38,218 nt of DNA from Paenibacillus sp. yr247 (lineage in GTDB: Bacteria; Bacillota; Bacilli; Paenibacillales; NBRC-103111): assembly GCF_900103825.1 (NCBI RefSeq), contig NZ_FNIF01000033.1, forward strand, positions 1-38,218, read 5' to 3'. The position numbers were made by a program, and so were the translations under genes. The notes beneath the pieces were generated by a model. The model did not search any database. It was not told the DNA's origin and saw only the letters and a program-made list of their open reading frames with translations. Below, piece by piece: positions 31,269 to 38,218 of the stretch (its first letter is position 1; every line of letters starts with the position of its first letter).

Positions 31269-32441
31269 CTATGCAACAAACCCTTTAAAGCGTAGAGCTA
31301 AAAAAATGTATAAGGTGAAAGAAACCCATATGAAAAGGGTTGTATAGCCAACTGATTTCCAAATGATAAACGAAGAATGACCGGATTTTCTACTTGAACG
31401 TTTCAAAAGTTGATCCAGATGAATCCCAATAAATATAAACAGCGGGAAGACGGTTAGAAAATAGCGCATAAATCCATGGGATGCAATATGAATAGGCTGA
31501 ATCAGAATGGAGGAGAGCGGCATCAAGATTAAACCAAACGTATAGATCACCTCGGACCAAACAATGGTTACCCCGCTCTGTTGTAGTCGAATTGTTGACA
31601 CTAAATAACTGATGAAAATCACTAGTAACAATATGTGTAATATAATAATAGGTTCAATCCGGCTTGTTTCAACAGACGTTACGATATCTTGATAGATGGG
31701 ATAAAAGGGGACGGTCGAATAACGGCCATAATCAGGCGCCATTACTTTTAAAAACAATAGCGGATCTCCTTTTGTCAGCCAAAGATAAACCGGATAGCTG
31801 AAGAACATCAGACTGCTCATCAAGGCAAATGCACAATCTTTCACATCCAATTTTCTACGGATTAATCTCTCTACAAAAAAAGCCAGAGGAACCCATACCC
31901 CAACAATTCTGGAAAGAGCAGCAAGTCCTCCGATAAAATACGCTGCACCCCTTTTTTCATTATCCCACAACCAGAAAGCCAATAACGCCAAGAACAGAAA
32001 GAAGCTTTCTGTATAAAAGGCGCTGAAAAAATAAGAAGATGGGAAGAAGACGAGGGCAGATAGCGTCAAAAACCTTACTCTTTCGCCGAGTCCCCTCTTC
32101 GCCATTAGCGAATATAATAGCCAAAGCGAACCTATAAAAAAGAAGTTGGATAGAAGAAACCCGACCCAATAAACATTAATCCCGGTGACACTGGTGATTC
32201 CCTTGACAATAAGCGGATAAAGAGGGAAAAAGGCAGCCAACCGGTTTTCCGCATATCCTTCCGTAGCAATTTGTGCATAATTATAAGAATCGTAATAAAC
32301 GAAGTGGTCTAATAGTGGATTATCCAATTTCAGTTGGTTATTCGCATATTGAACCTCGCCTGTTTGACCGACAGACAAAAACAAAAACATCAGCAATCTG
32401 CTTATAACAAAAAGCAATAGAATAGTCTTGAGTGCTTTCAT
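31269..32441 (-). CDS. PIG-V-like mannosyltransferase, GT-C membrane protein
   Basis: A 390-residue protein with about nine or ten transmembrane segments. The N-terminal loop has HFVYYDSYNYAQIATEGY and AAFFPLYPLI, the acidic-loop signatures of PIG-V/GPI mannosyltransferase-2-like GT-C enzymes, which use polyprenyl-phosphate-sugar donors outside the membrane. The acceptor is unknown. It is the last gene of the minus-strand glycan operon begun at 36.9 kb, though a 38-bp gap and the odd composition of the preceding gene leave some doubt. It converges with tadC. Confidence 0.82.
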   Translation of the reverse strand: MKALKTILLLFVISRLLMFLFLSVGQTGEVQYANNQLKLDNPLLDHFVYYDSYNYAQIATEGYAENRLAAFFPLYPLIVKGITSVTGINVYWVGFLLSNFFFIGSLWLLYSLMAKRGLGERVRFLTLSALVFFPSSYFFSAFYTESFFLFLALLAFWLWDNEKRGAAYFIGGLAALSRIVGVWVPLAFFVERLIRRKLDVKDCAFALMSSLMFFSYPVYLWLTKGDPLLFLKVMAPDYGRYSTVPFYPIYQDIVTSVETSRIEPIIILHILLLVIFISYLVSTIRLQQSGVTIVWSEVIYTFGLILMPLSSILIQPIHIASHGFMRYFLTVFPLFIFIGIHLDQLLKRSSRKSGHSSFIIWKSVGYTTLFIWVSFTLYIFLALRFKGFVA

Positions 32442-32479
32442 TTAATCTCTCCTAAACTTTAATCTAGCTGCCATAGTTC

Positions 32480-33634
32480 TTAAGGTTTAACTTGAGAAAG
32501 TTTATATTTAGCTTTGTAAATTTGGGTTAATTCTTTACCGAGTTTTATCGATGGTTGCTCTACGAAGTAGTATGATAAAACGGCAACAATAAATGTAATT
32601 ATCAGAGATAATGTCCATATAATAGATATATTCACTTTACCAAAAAGTAAATGTGTGATTGATAATAGTACAATTGAATGATAAAGATAAAGACTATATG
32701 AGATATTTCCCATGAATATTAAGGGTCTTAACGTAAGAGCCTTTGATACTTTATATGATGAAATAGCTAATATAATAAAGAAGGAAACTCCAAGTGCTGT
32801 CATCCAATCATCAATAAAAAGATGTACTATTCTAATTGAATAGAAGAACCACCAAGCATACGTATATGTTAATATGGCACTGATTAGCAAAATAATCTTG
32901 GTCGACTTGGTAAAAGTTCGTACTGATTGAATAAGTTCATTTCTATGTTTTGCAAGTAACCCGCCTAAAATGAATAATGCTAAACAATGTAAAGTTATAA
33001 AGTAATCGTTGGGTATATAAAGTGCATTATTCGTTAAAATATCACCTGTAAGGCCCACAAATGATAACATTAAGCTGGTCATTATGACGTAATGCGATTT
33101 AAATCTTGAAATGAAGATTACTACGAAAGGAAATATAATTGATATCCTCATCTCTTGGACTAGGGACCATATAACAGGGTTCAATTTATAATTATAAAAA
33201 TTTGGAATCAATAAAAAGTGCTGAATGATTTGTTGAGTATTTAGATCTGGTTCAAATGTTTTATTAAACCAGGTGCTCAGTTCTATAATATTTCCTGAGT
33301 AAAAAATTTTTGCTGCAATAATTGAAATAAATAAAGCTACTATATATGGCATATAAATTCGCAGTATTCTTTTTATCAAATACATAGAGTATATTGATCT
33401 TCGATCAACTAACATAGGAATTGCTAATACAAAGCCACTTAGGACGAAGAATAAAACCACTGCTTCATGTCCTGCGAAAAAAATATGAAGCGGAGAATAT
33501 TTCATAATATTTACTTTTTCTACATTTGAAAAAGTATTCTTATAAAATTCAGGTAAGATTAATAAAAAATGATGTAGAAGTACACTGAGCGCTGCAAGAC
33601 CTCTTAAAGAGTCCAGCTGTCTATAACGATTCAA
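32480..33634 (-). CDS. Acyltransferase 3 family membrane protein
   Basis: A 384-residue polytopic protein with the family signature RQLDSLRGLAALSVLLHHF at the N-terminus, FFVLSGFVLAIPML at about 60-75, and around ten transmembrane helices. These enzymes transfer acetyl or other acyl groups to surface sugars or peptidoglycan. The DNA is strikingly AT-rich compared with the genes on both sides, which suggests recent arrival of this gene into the operon. The ATG at 33634 sits 11 bp after the upstream gene's stop codon, with GAGGTGAG upstream. Confidence 0.88.
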   Translation of the reverse strand: MNRYRQLDSLRGLAALSVLLHHFLLILPEFYKNTFSNVEKVNIMKYSPLHIFFAGHEAVVLFFVLSGFVLAIPMLVDRRSIYSMYLIKRILRIYMPYIVALFISIIAAKIFYSGNIIELSTWFNKTFEPDLNTQQIIQHFLLIPNFYNYKLNPVIWSLVQEMRISIIFPFVVIFISRFKSHYVIMTSLMLSFVGLTGDILTNNALYIPNDYFITLHCLALFILGGLLAKHRNELIQSVRTFTKSTKIILLISAILTYTYAWWFFYSIRIVHLFIDDWMTALGVSFFIILAISSYKVSKALTLRPLIFMGNISYSLYLYHSIVLLSITHLLFGKVNISIIWTLSLIITFIVAVLSYYFVEQPSIKLGKELTQIYKAKYKLSQVKP

Positions 33635-33645
33635 AATAACTCACC

Positions 33646-35151
33646 TCAAGGTTTCTTACTGACAATCCTCCTAAGATCCCACACCTGACCAAAGCTGCCT
33701 GTAAAGTCCGGCTCATGTAATTGCTTCTTCACTTCATCCAGTTCAACTTCCGATAAGGAGTTGACTGTTTTGTTGGAATCCGCAGTTGGAAGTATCAGAA
33801 AGTCCGGCCGGTCCGATTGAATGACATCCATTAAATAACCGGATCGGAGACCGTTTACGGAACGCTCGAACGCGGTCCATTGGTGAACACCCTTGGTCGC
33901 TTCCAGAATAAACGGGTCGAAACGTCCATCCGCGAGCACATCTCCGCCCCTGAACATCACATAGCCGGAAGAGCCGTAGTCGGAAAGGACTTTAGGCCGG
34001 TTGATAGTGTTATTCTCGTGAAGGATGTAAGTCATCTCTTCTACCGGATATTTCGTAACGGGCTGCTTATATGGCGTCAACAGTACAGTGGAAAAGTTCA
34101 ACATTAATCCTAATACGATCAGGGGAAGCACTATTTTTAAGCGCATATAGGGCTCCAAGCTCTTAAATACACCCAACCACTTATATCGATCTACGACAAC
34201 AGCCAGATAGTAGGGCAGAAACAGCACGAGGAACAGAAATTGTTTGTAGCTAGCTAGACCGAGGTACAGCATTCCTATAAAAAGCATAAGACGAAACGGG
34301 CGTCCCTTAAGGCTATATAGGGCAGAAAGCACAAATACAATCAAAGTAATAAAACTAATGTAATTATTTGAAAAAGGAATGGGTTTCCACTCATCAATCA
34401 TTTGAGTAAAAGGACTTTCACTTAAAGTCAAAAAGTAGGTCAAGCTCTGCAGCCCTCCGAAATTAGCAAGCCCGCCAATTATGATGAAAATCAATGCGAT
34501 CAGATCATATCGATTTAACTTCTTCTCCCATATTCTTTCGAATACTTGCATCATGAATAATACCGCGATGACCGCCCACACGCCCGTATGCACGTTGGCC
34601 AAAATCAAGGATAAAATACCGAGAATCCCTGCTTTTTTCACGGATGCATCCATGGCGAATCGCCTTAGCCAAATGACGAACCATACAACAAGACCCGCAG
34701 AAATCATTTGTGGACGAATTTTGAAGTAGGCTATGTAGATATAGAACATGAACAAGGGTAGAACGACATAAACCAAAAAAGGATGCATCTTAGGAAGGCC
34801 CATCTCTTCTCTCGAGATCTCCATCAACCGATACAGCCCGACAGTTAATATGAAAACCGACAGCAGTGTAAAGATATGTACGCCATTCCACTCCCATAAG
34901 CTATACAAGCCGCCGACGATCCACTGGAAACCGACTTCATGAGGCACATACGACAGATTCTCACCGGCAAACGTATGGATCGCCGTATGAATGATCTTAC
35001 CCTGAGTGATCATTTCCTTCCCGACTTCAATGTGCCAGAATGTATCGGGATCATTGCGGGAAGAATGGACATCCATGAAAATGAATATGAACATAAAGAT
35101 TGCAGCATAGACGGCGAATACGATTCTTTGAAACAGTACTTTGTTATTCAT
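33646..35151 (-). CDS. GT-C-like polytopic membrane protein
   Basis: A 501-residue membrane protein: about ten hydrophobic helices, an early extracytoplasmic loop NDPDTFWHIEVGKEMITQG containing the acidic pair expected of GT-C glycosyltransferases, and a soluble C-terminal domain of about 120 residues (YPVEEMTYILHENNTINRPK onward, with LSDYGSSGYVMFRGG). It probably transfers a sugar from a lipid carrier to a surface glycan or protein. The family is not recognised precisely. It stands between the methyltransferase and the acyltransferase in the glycan operon. Confidence 0.7.
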   Translation of the reverse strand: MNNKVLFQRIVFAVYAAIFMFIFIFMDVHSSRNDPDTFWHIEVGKEMITQGKIIHTAIHTFAGENLSYVPHEVGFQWIVGGLYSLWEWNGVHIFTLLSVFILTVGLYRLMEISREEMGLPKMHPFLVYVVLPLFMFYIYIAYFKIRPQMISAGLVVWFVIWLRRFAMDASVKKAGILGILSLILANVHTGVWAVIAVLFMMQVFERIWEKKLNRYDLIALIFIIIGGLANFGGLQSLTYFLTLSESPFTQMIDEWKPIPFSNNYISFITLIVFVLSALYSLKGRPFRLMLFIGMLYLGLASYKQFLFLVLFLPYYLAVVVDRYKWLGVFKSLEPYMRLKIVLPLIVLGLMLNFSTVLLTPYKQPVTKYPVEEMTYILHENNTINRPKVLSDYGSSGYVMFRGGDVLADGRFDPFILEATKGVHQWTAFERSVNGLRSGYLMDVIQSDRPDFLILPTADSNKTVNSLSEVELDEVKKQLHEPDFTGSFGQVWDLRRIVSKKP

Positions 35152-35177
35152 AGTTGTGGCTCCCTTACCCTAGCTGG

Positions 35178-35918
35178 TTACAACTTCTGGCCGATCGCCA
35201 TAATGGAAACGCCAAACGGCAATTTACTGTGTTTCAGGATATGTCTCTCACTGGACATTACCCCAGTAAGCAGTTTATTAATGAACGGTGAAGGCATAGA
35301 TAGGTCATCCGATTTTCGCATAAATCCTAATTTCTTTTGTAGGATTCTCACAAATGCAATAACCGGAAAGAGCCAGGTATTGAAATAGCTTGCGTGCTTC
35401 GGTTGAAGGTTGCAATGCTGCATTTTTCCAACCAGTTCGTGTAATCGATATCTTCTCTTATGATGATGAGACTCATCGTGATTGCTCCATAAGAAGGAGA
35501 AGGCAGGGACTGTGATGAGCAAACTTCCCCCCGGTTTTAACTTTGAAGTCAAAGAGGCGAGTGTCCCGAGATCATCTTCTATATGCTCAAGAACATCCAA
35601 GAGAACGATCAGATCGAAAGATTCATCGGAAAAAGGAACCTGATCTGGCAAACTGCCCATATAAACGGATTTCCCGCTTTTGGATCGTGCAATTTCAGCT
35701 GCATCTTGTTCCATTTCGAGCCCAATGACTTCACAGCCTAATTGAGATAACATATCCAAGTTTCCGCCAGTTCCACAGCCTGCATCCAGGATTTTGGAAT
35801 GAGGTCCGATTGTATGTAATTGCGATTGTAGAATGGTCTCGATAATGCTGCGCCGGCTGACAAACCACCAGTGCTCTTGCTCCATACGATCCATTTTCCA
35901 GTAAATCGTTTGTTCCAT
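35178..35918 (-). CDS. SAM-dependent methyltransferase
   Basis: A 246-residue class I methyltransferase. Motif I is ILDAGCGTGGNL (about 44-55), motif II ends in VIGLEMEQD, and motif IV reads FDLIVLLDVLEHIED. The N-terminus MEQEHWWFVSRRSII is typical of methyltransferases found in glycan clusters. The start codon directly abuts the stop of the GT2 gene, so the two are coupled. It probably methylates a lipid-linked sugar or modifies the polyprenyl intermediate; the substrate is not known. Confidence 0.88.
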   Translation of the reverse strand: MEQTIYWKMDRMEQEHWWFVSRRSIIETILQSQLHTIGPHSKILDAGCGTGGNLDMLSQLGCEVIGLEMEQDAAEIARSKSGKSVYMGSLPDQVPFSDESFDLIVLLDVLEHIEDDLGTLASLTSKLKPGGSLLITVPAFSFLWSNHDESHHHKRRYRLHELVGKMQHCNLQPKHASYFNTWLFPVIAFVRILQKKLGFMRKSDDLSMPSPFINKLLTGVMSSERHILKHSKLPFGVSIMAIGQKL

Positions 35919-36902
35919 TTATTTAACTCCCTCCAGCCGAGACAGTTCTTTATTATCATCCAAACCTATTATGCTTTGAGTGAAATACAAAGGACGCCGT
36001 TTCGATTCGTTGTAGATTCGCCCCAGATACTCTCCGATGATTCCCAGTGTCGTAAGCTGAACGCCTCCAAGAAAGAGGACCGCCACCATTAAGGAGGGAT
36101 AACCGGGTACTGCGTTGCCGTGGAGCAGGGTGGTTATGAACAAGTAGCAGGCAAAAAGAATAGCGAACAAGGAGATGGCAAAGCCCAAATAAGTCGCCGC
36201 TTGCAGAGGCAGGAAAGTGAAGGATGTGATGCCTTCAACGGCAAAATTCCACAGCTTCCAATAGTTGAACTTGGTCTTACCGGCAAATCGGGGCTCTCTG
36301 CGATAAGAGATGCTTGTCTGATTGAAGCCTACCCAGCTGAAGAGGCCCTTCATGAAACGGTGCTGCTCACGAAGTTCTTTTAAGGCGTTGACGACCTTTC
36401 TTGACATTAACCGGAAATCACCCGTGTCCTGCGGAATAGAGATAGGTGTCAGCCTTCGGATGAACCTGTAAAACAGATGCGCTGTGAGCTTCTTCATTGA
36501 AGTTTCGCCATCCCGCTTGGAGCGGGTGGCATAGACCACATCATAGCCATCTTCCCACTTAGCCAATAGATCTGGAATAACCTCAGGCGGGTCCTGCAAA
36601 TCCGCATCAATGGGAATCACAGCATCGCCACGGCAATTGTCGAGGCCTGCCGTTAAAGCAATTTCCTTCCCGAAGTTGCGGGATAGATCAATGATTTTGA
36701 TACGGCGATCCTTCTCGCGAAAACCATGAAGCTTGTCCAGCGTATCATCCTTGCTTCCGTCATTAATAAAAACCATTTCATAGTCATAGCCTGTTTGATT
36801 CATAACGCGCGTGACTCTGAAGTAAAATTCCATGATGTTGGCGCTTTCGTTAAAAACAGGTACAATGATCGAAACAAGAAGTCCCTTCATCGTTTTTCTC
36901 AT
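35919..36902 (-). CDS. GT2 polyprenyl-phosphate glycosyltransferase (GtrB/DPM1-like)
   Basis: A 327-residue GT2 enzyme. It starts SIIVPVFNESANI, has VFINDGSKDDT, the nucleotide-sugar motif IPIDADLQDPPE and QDTGDFRLMSRKVV, and ends with two transmembrane helices (about 235-260 and 270-295). This GtrB/ArnC/DPM1 layout fits transfer of a sugar from a nucleotide to undecaprenyl phosphate on the cytoplasmic side; the product would feed the GT-C enzymes of the same operon. ATG 36902 follows CGGGGTTGG; the first ATG at 36926 has no RBS. It is the first gene after riboswitch 3. Confidence 0.9.
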   Translation of the reverse strand: MRKTMKGLLVSIIVPVFNESANIMEFYFRVTRVMNQTGYDYEMVFINDGSKDDTLDKLHGFREKDRRIKIIDLSRNFGKEIALTAGLDNCRGDAVIPIDADLQDPPEVIPDLLAKWEDGYDVVYATRSKRDGETSMKKLTAHLFYRFIRRLTPISIPQDTGDFRLMSRKVVNALKELREQHRFMKGLFSWVGFNQTSISYRREPRFAGKTKFNYWKLWNFAVEGITSFTFLPLQAATYLGFAISLFAILFACYLFITTLLHGNAVPGYPSLMVAVLFLGGVQLTTLGIIGEYLGRIYNESKRRPLYFTQSIIGLDDNKELSRLEGVK

Positions 36903-36937
36903 GCAACCAACCCCGCTTTTCATCATATAATGGGTAA

Positions 36938-37072
36938 ATAAAAAAAGCCCCTTTCACCAAAAAGGGGCATAACACTCCCGCAGCTTTGGTAACTGGCTGG
37001 CATAGTGCACGGATGTGCACGTTAGCCCCTGTAGCTTTGCGTCCCCGGCTTTCACCGGATTTGCCTTTTTCA
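36938..37072 (-). ncRNA. c-di-GMP-I (GEMM) riboswitch 3 with terminator
   Basis: On the minus strand the aptamer (37072-36985) reads AAAAAGGCAAAUCCGG, GAAA-capped P1b, GACGCAAAGCU, GGGGCUAA, a GUGCAC/GUGCAC stem and AUGCCAGCC. About 15 bases later a terminator GCCCCUUUU/AAAGGGGC with seven U lies at 36968-36938. The first gene, GT2, starts 36 bp on. The core matches riboswitch 2 closely. A weak promoter (TTGCCA, 15 bp, TATGAT at 37138-37112) lies upstream. Confidence 0.93.
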
Positions 37073-37075
37073 TGA

Positions 37076-37445
37076 TTCGCGAAAGATTCGTTTAAATCGA
37101 TATATAACCTTATCATACGACATGTCCGGTTCTGGCAATATCCGACAGAAGGATTATTATTCTAATAATGTCTGCGGTATAAATGAACTAGCTCTATCGG
37201 AATCGATTAGAGCGTTAGAACTATACCCAATCGGTAGCCTCAATCTACTTACATAAGCGCACTAACAGATTCTGACAAATTCGTGATTTCTCTCGCTCCA
37301 TTTTCGCAGGCACTCTAGTTATTAATAAGTAAGCCGACAGCGCCATTCAATCAAAGTGTTTTGAAAACATCCGATAAGTGAACTTTGGGCTTTTCGGAAA
37401 AGCAATTTGAAGCAAGTCCCAACAATTAGCCGCGCAACTTGATAA
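37076..37445. other. Region without an intact gene
   Basis: It holds the upstream end of riboswitch 3 and its promoter, then AT-rich sequence without a credible ORF. The last part, just before 37446, probably contains the decayed 5' end of the short-chain dehydrogenase pseudogene. ATTATT/AATAAT near 37155 is a short inverted repeat with no clear role. Confidence 0.4.
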
Positions 37446-37854
37446 CAACGAATAGAGGCAGCGAAACAAGCAACAGATAAATTCGACAGAATTGACTTGT
37501 TAGTCAACAATGGGCATGAATTGCTGAGTGATGTTGATGAAGCTTTTAATGAAGAGGTGAAACAAAATTATGATGCCAATGTTTTCGGATTGCTAAACGT
37601 TATCAGAACGATTTTTCTCTACATGTGTAAACAGTGCTCAGGATATGTCATCAATATTTCATCGGTAGGCGGACTAGGTGGTTATGTAGGATGGGGTATT
37701 TATAGTTACAACATCTCTGATAAAAACAGCTCATGTAATCAACGACTATGCCGATACAGTGGGAGAAATGCGCGACTTTGCAACACAAGTCAATCCTAAA
37801 AAACTTGCGCAAGCTTTTATCAAATTAGCCATTTCCGAAAAGCCTCCGATATGA
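37446..37854 (+). pseudogene. Decayed short-chain dehydrogenase (SDR)
   Basis: One frame reads EAAKQATDKFDRIDLLVNNG, EEVKQNYDANVFGLLNVIRT, CSGYVINISSVGGLGGYVGWGIYS, the middle of a classical SDR (its VNNAG is VNNGH). The nucleotide-binding N-terminus is lost behind stop codons. After GIYS the frame breaks; a second frame resumes with HVINDYADTVGEMRDFATQVN and KKLAQAFIKLAISEKPPI, the family's usual C-terminus. The catalytic YxxxK segment and following helices are deleted. It is therefore non-functional. Confidence 0.8.
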
Positions 37855-37900
37855 AGTAATTGAAGTAAGATGATTGCATTTGAAGAGATGTTTGTAGACG

Positions 37901-37925
37901 CCTGCTCTAGTAGCAGGTTTTTTTG
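37901..37925 (+). terminator. Intrinsic terminator
   Basis: CCTGCT CTAGT AGCAGG followed by seven T, 46 bp after the SDR remnant; it shields the promoter downstream. Confidence 0.85.
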
Positions 37926-38073
37926 TTATAAAGATTCATTAGAGGGGAGATGTTATAAAGGAAGGTAAGAATCGAACTTATAAAACTTTTTTCTAAATGG
38001 AAAAATAAAACATTGCATTGTAGTTGGAATGCATGGTATATTGTCATTCCGGCCGCAAGACAGGTTGGTGAAA

Positions 38074-38121
38074 GCAACTTGAGAAAAACAAGTTGCAAAA
38101 GAAAAGTTAGTGTGTTATATT
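38074..38121 (+). promoter_or_regulatory. Strong promoter with overlapping inverted repeat
   Basis: TTGCAA (38093-38098), exactly 17 bp, then TATATT (38116-38121). A perfect inverted repeat GCAACTTG AGAAAAA CAAGTTGC (38074-38096) overlaps the -35. It drives transcription toward the right edge. Confidence 0.65.
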
Positions 38122-38161
38122 GAACTTCCGGATTTGAGAGAAGACGGAAAACGAAAGAAAT

Positions 38162-38218
38162 TGATCTTTGAAAACTGAACAACGAGTGAGTAAGCACGGT
38201 CGAGTAATCGACCAAAAA
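38162..38218 (+). other. Probable rRNA operon leader with boxA
   Basis: TGATCTTTGAAAACT (38162-38176) followed by GAACAACGAGTGAG resembles the boxA antitermination element and leader before 16S rRNA in Paenibacillus-type bacteria. The same wording can also occur in 16S-23S spacers, but the promoter just upstream favours the leader. The rRNA itself is outside the window. Confidence 0.65.

Noticed and set aside
37322..37510. Minus-strand 62-codon ORF
   Set aside because: It overlaps the SDR pseudogene and has no RBS or domain.

Overview
The window looks like a low-to-mid GC Gram-positive chromosome, most likely Paenibacillus or a close relative. The pointers are SLH-domain surface proteins, the YojF/BshB2 bacillithiol pair, a YwmB-family protein, strong AGGAGG-type ribosome binding sites, TTG/GTG starts, a Tad pilus locus without a secretin, and an rRNA-type leader at the right edge. 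This is inferred from protein families; no 16S sequence lies inside the window.

Layout. 1-3.6 kb: the 3' end of a repetitive Ig/FIVAR surface protein and an SLH-anchored wall protein. 3.85-4.8 kb: a membrane-linked Mrr-type nuclease with a frameshifted N-terminus. 5-9.2 kb: a divergent GAPDH, a mini thioredoxin-reductase-like flavoprotein, an aldo/keto reductase and an SDR epimerase. 9.25-11.8 kb: another aldo/keto reductase, a YwmB-like protein behind an attenuator-like leader, and two tiny overlapping ORFs. 11.8-14.25 kb: a GC-richer block (yojF, bshB2, an acyl-CoA dehydrogenase) flanked by a 25-bp direct repeat. 14.6-19.7 kb: arylamine N-acetyltransferase, an SLH-transglutaminase, a lipoprotein polysaccharide deacetylase and a subtilisin.

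The most interesting part is 19.9-37.1 kb. Three class-I cyclic-di-GMP (GEMM) riboswitch aptamers, each followed by a probable intrinsic terminator, precede three transcription units. The minus-strand unit at 22.6 kb encodes a PilB/GspE-like protein with two MshEN-type c-di-GMP-binding motifs and a destroyed Walker A, followed by a CheY-like regulator with its own promoter. The plus-strand unit at 23.1 kb is a complete Gram-positive Tad/Flp operon: DUF192, three Flp pilins, prepilin peptidase, TadE, TadG-like, CpaB, TadZ, TadA, TadB, TadC. The minus-strand unit at 37.0 kb is a glycan operon: GT2 polyprenyl-phosphate glycosyltransferase, methyltransferase, GT-C-like membrane protein, acyltransferase and PIG-V-like mannosyltransferase. 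My working model is one c-di-GMP-controlled module that makes, regulates and perhaps glycosylates a Tad pilus, with the pseudo-ATPase as an added protein-level c-di-GMP sensor.

The right end holds a decayed short-chain dehydrogenase, a terminator, a strong promoter and a boxA-like leader that probably opens an rRNA operon just outside the window.
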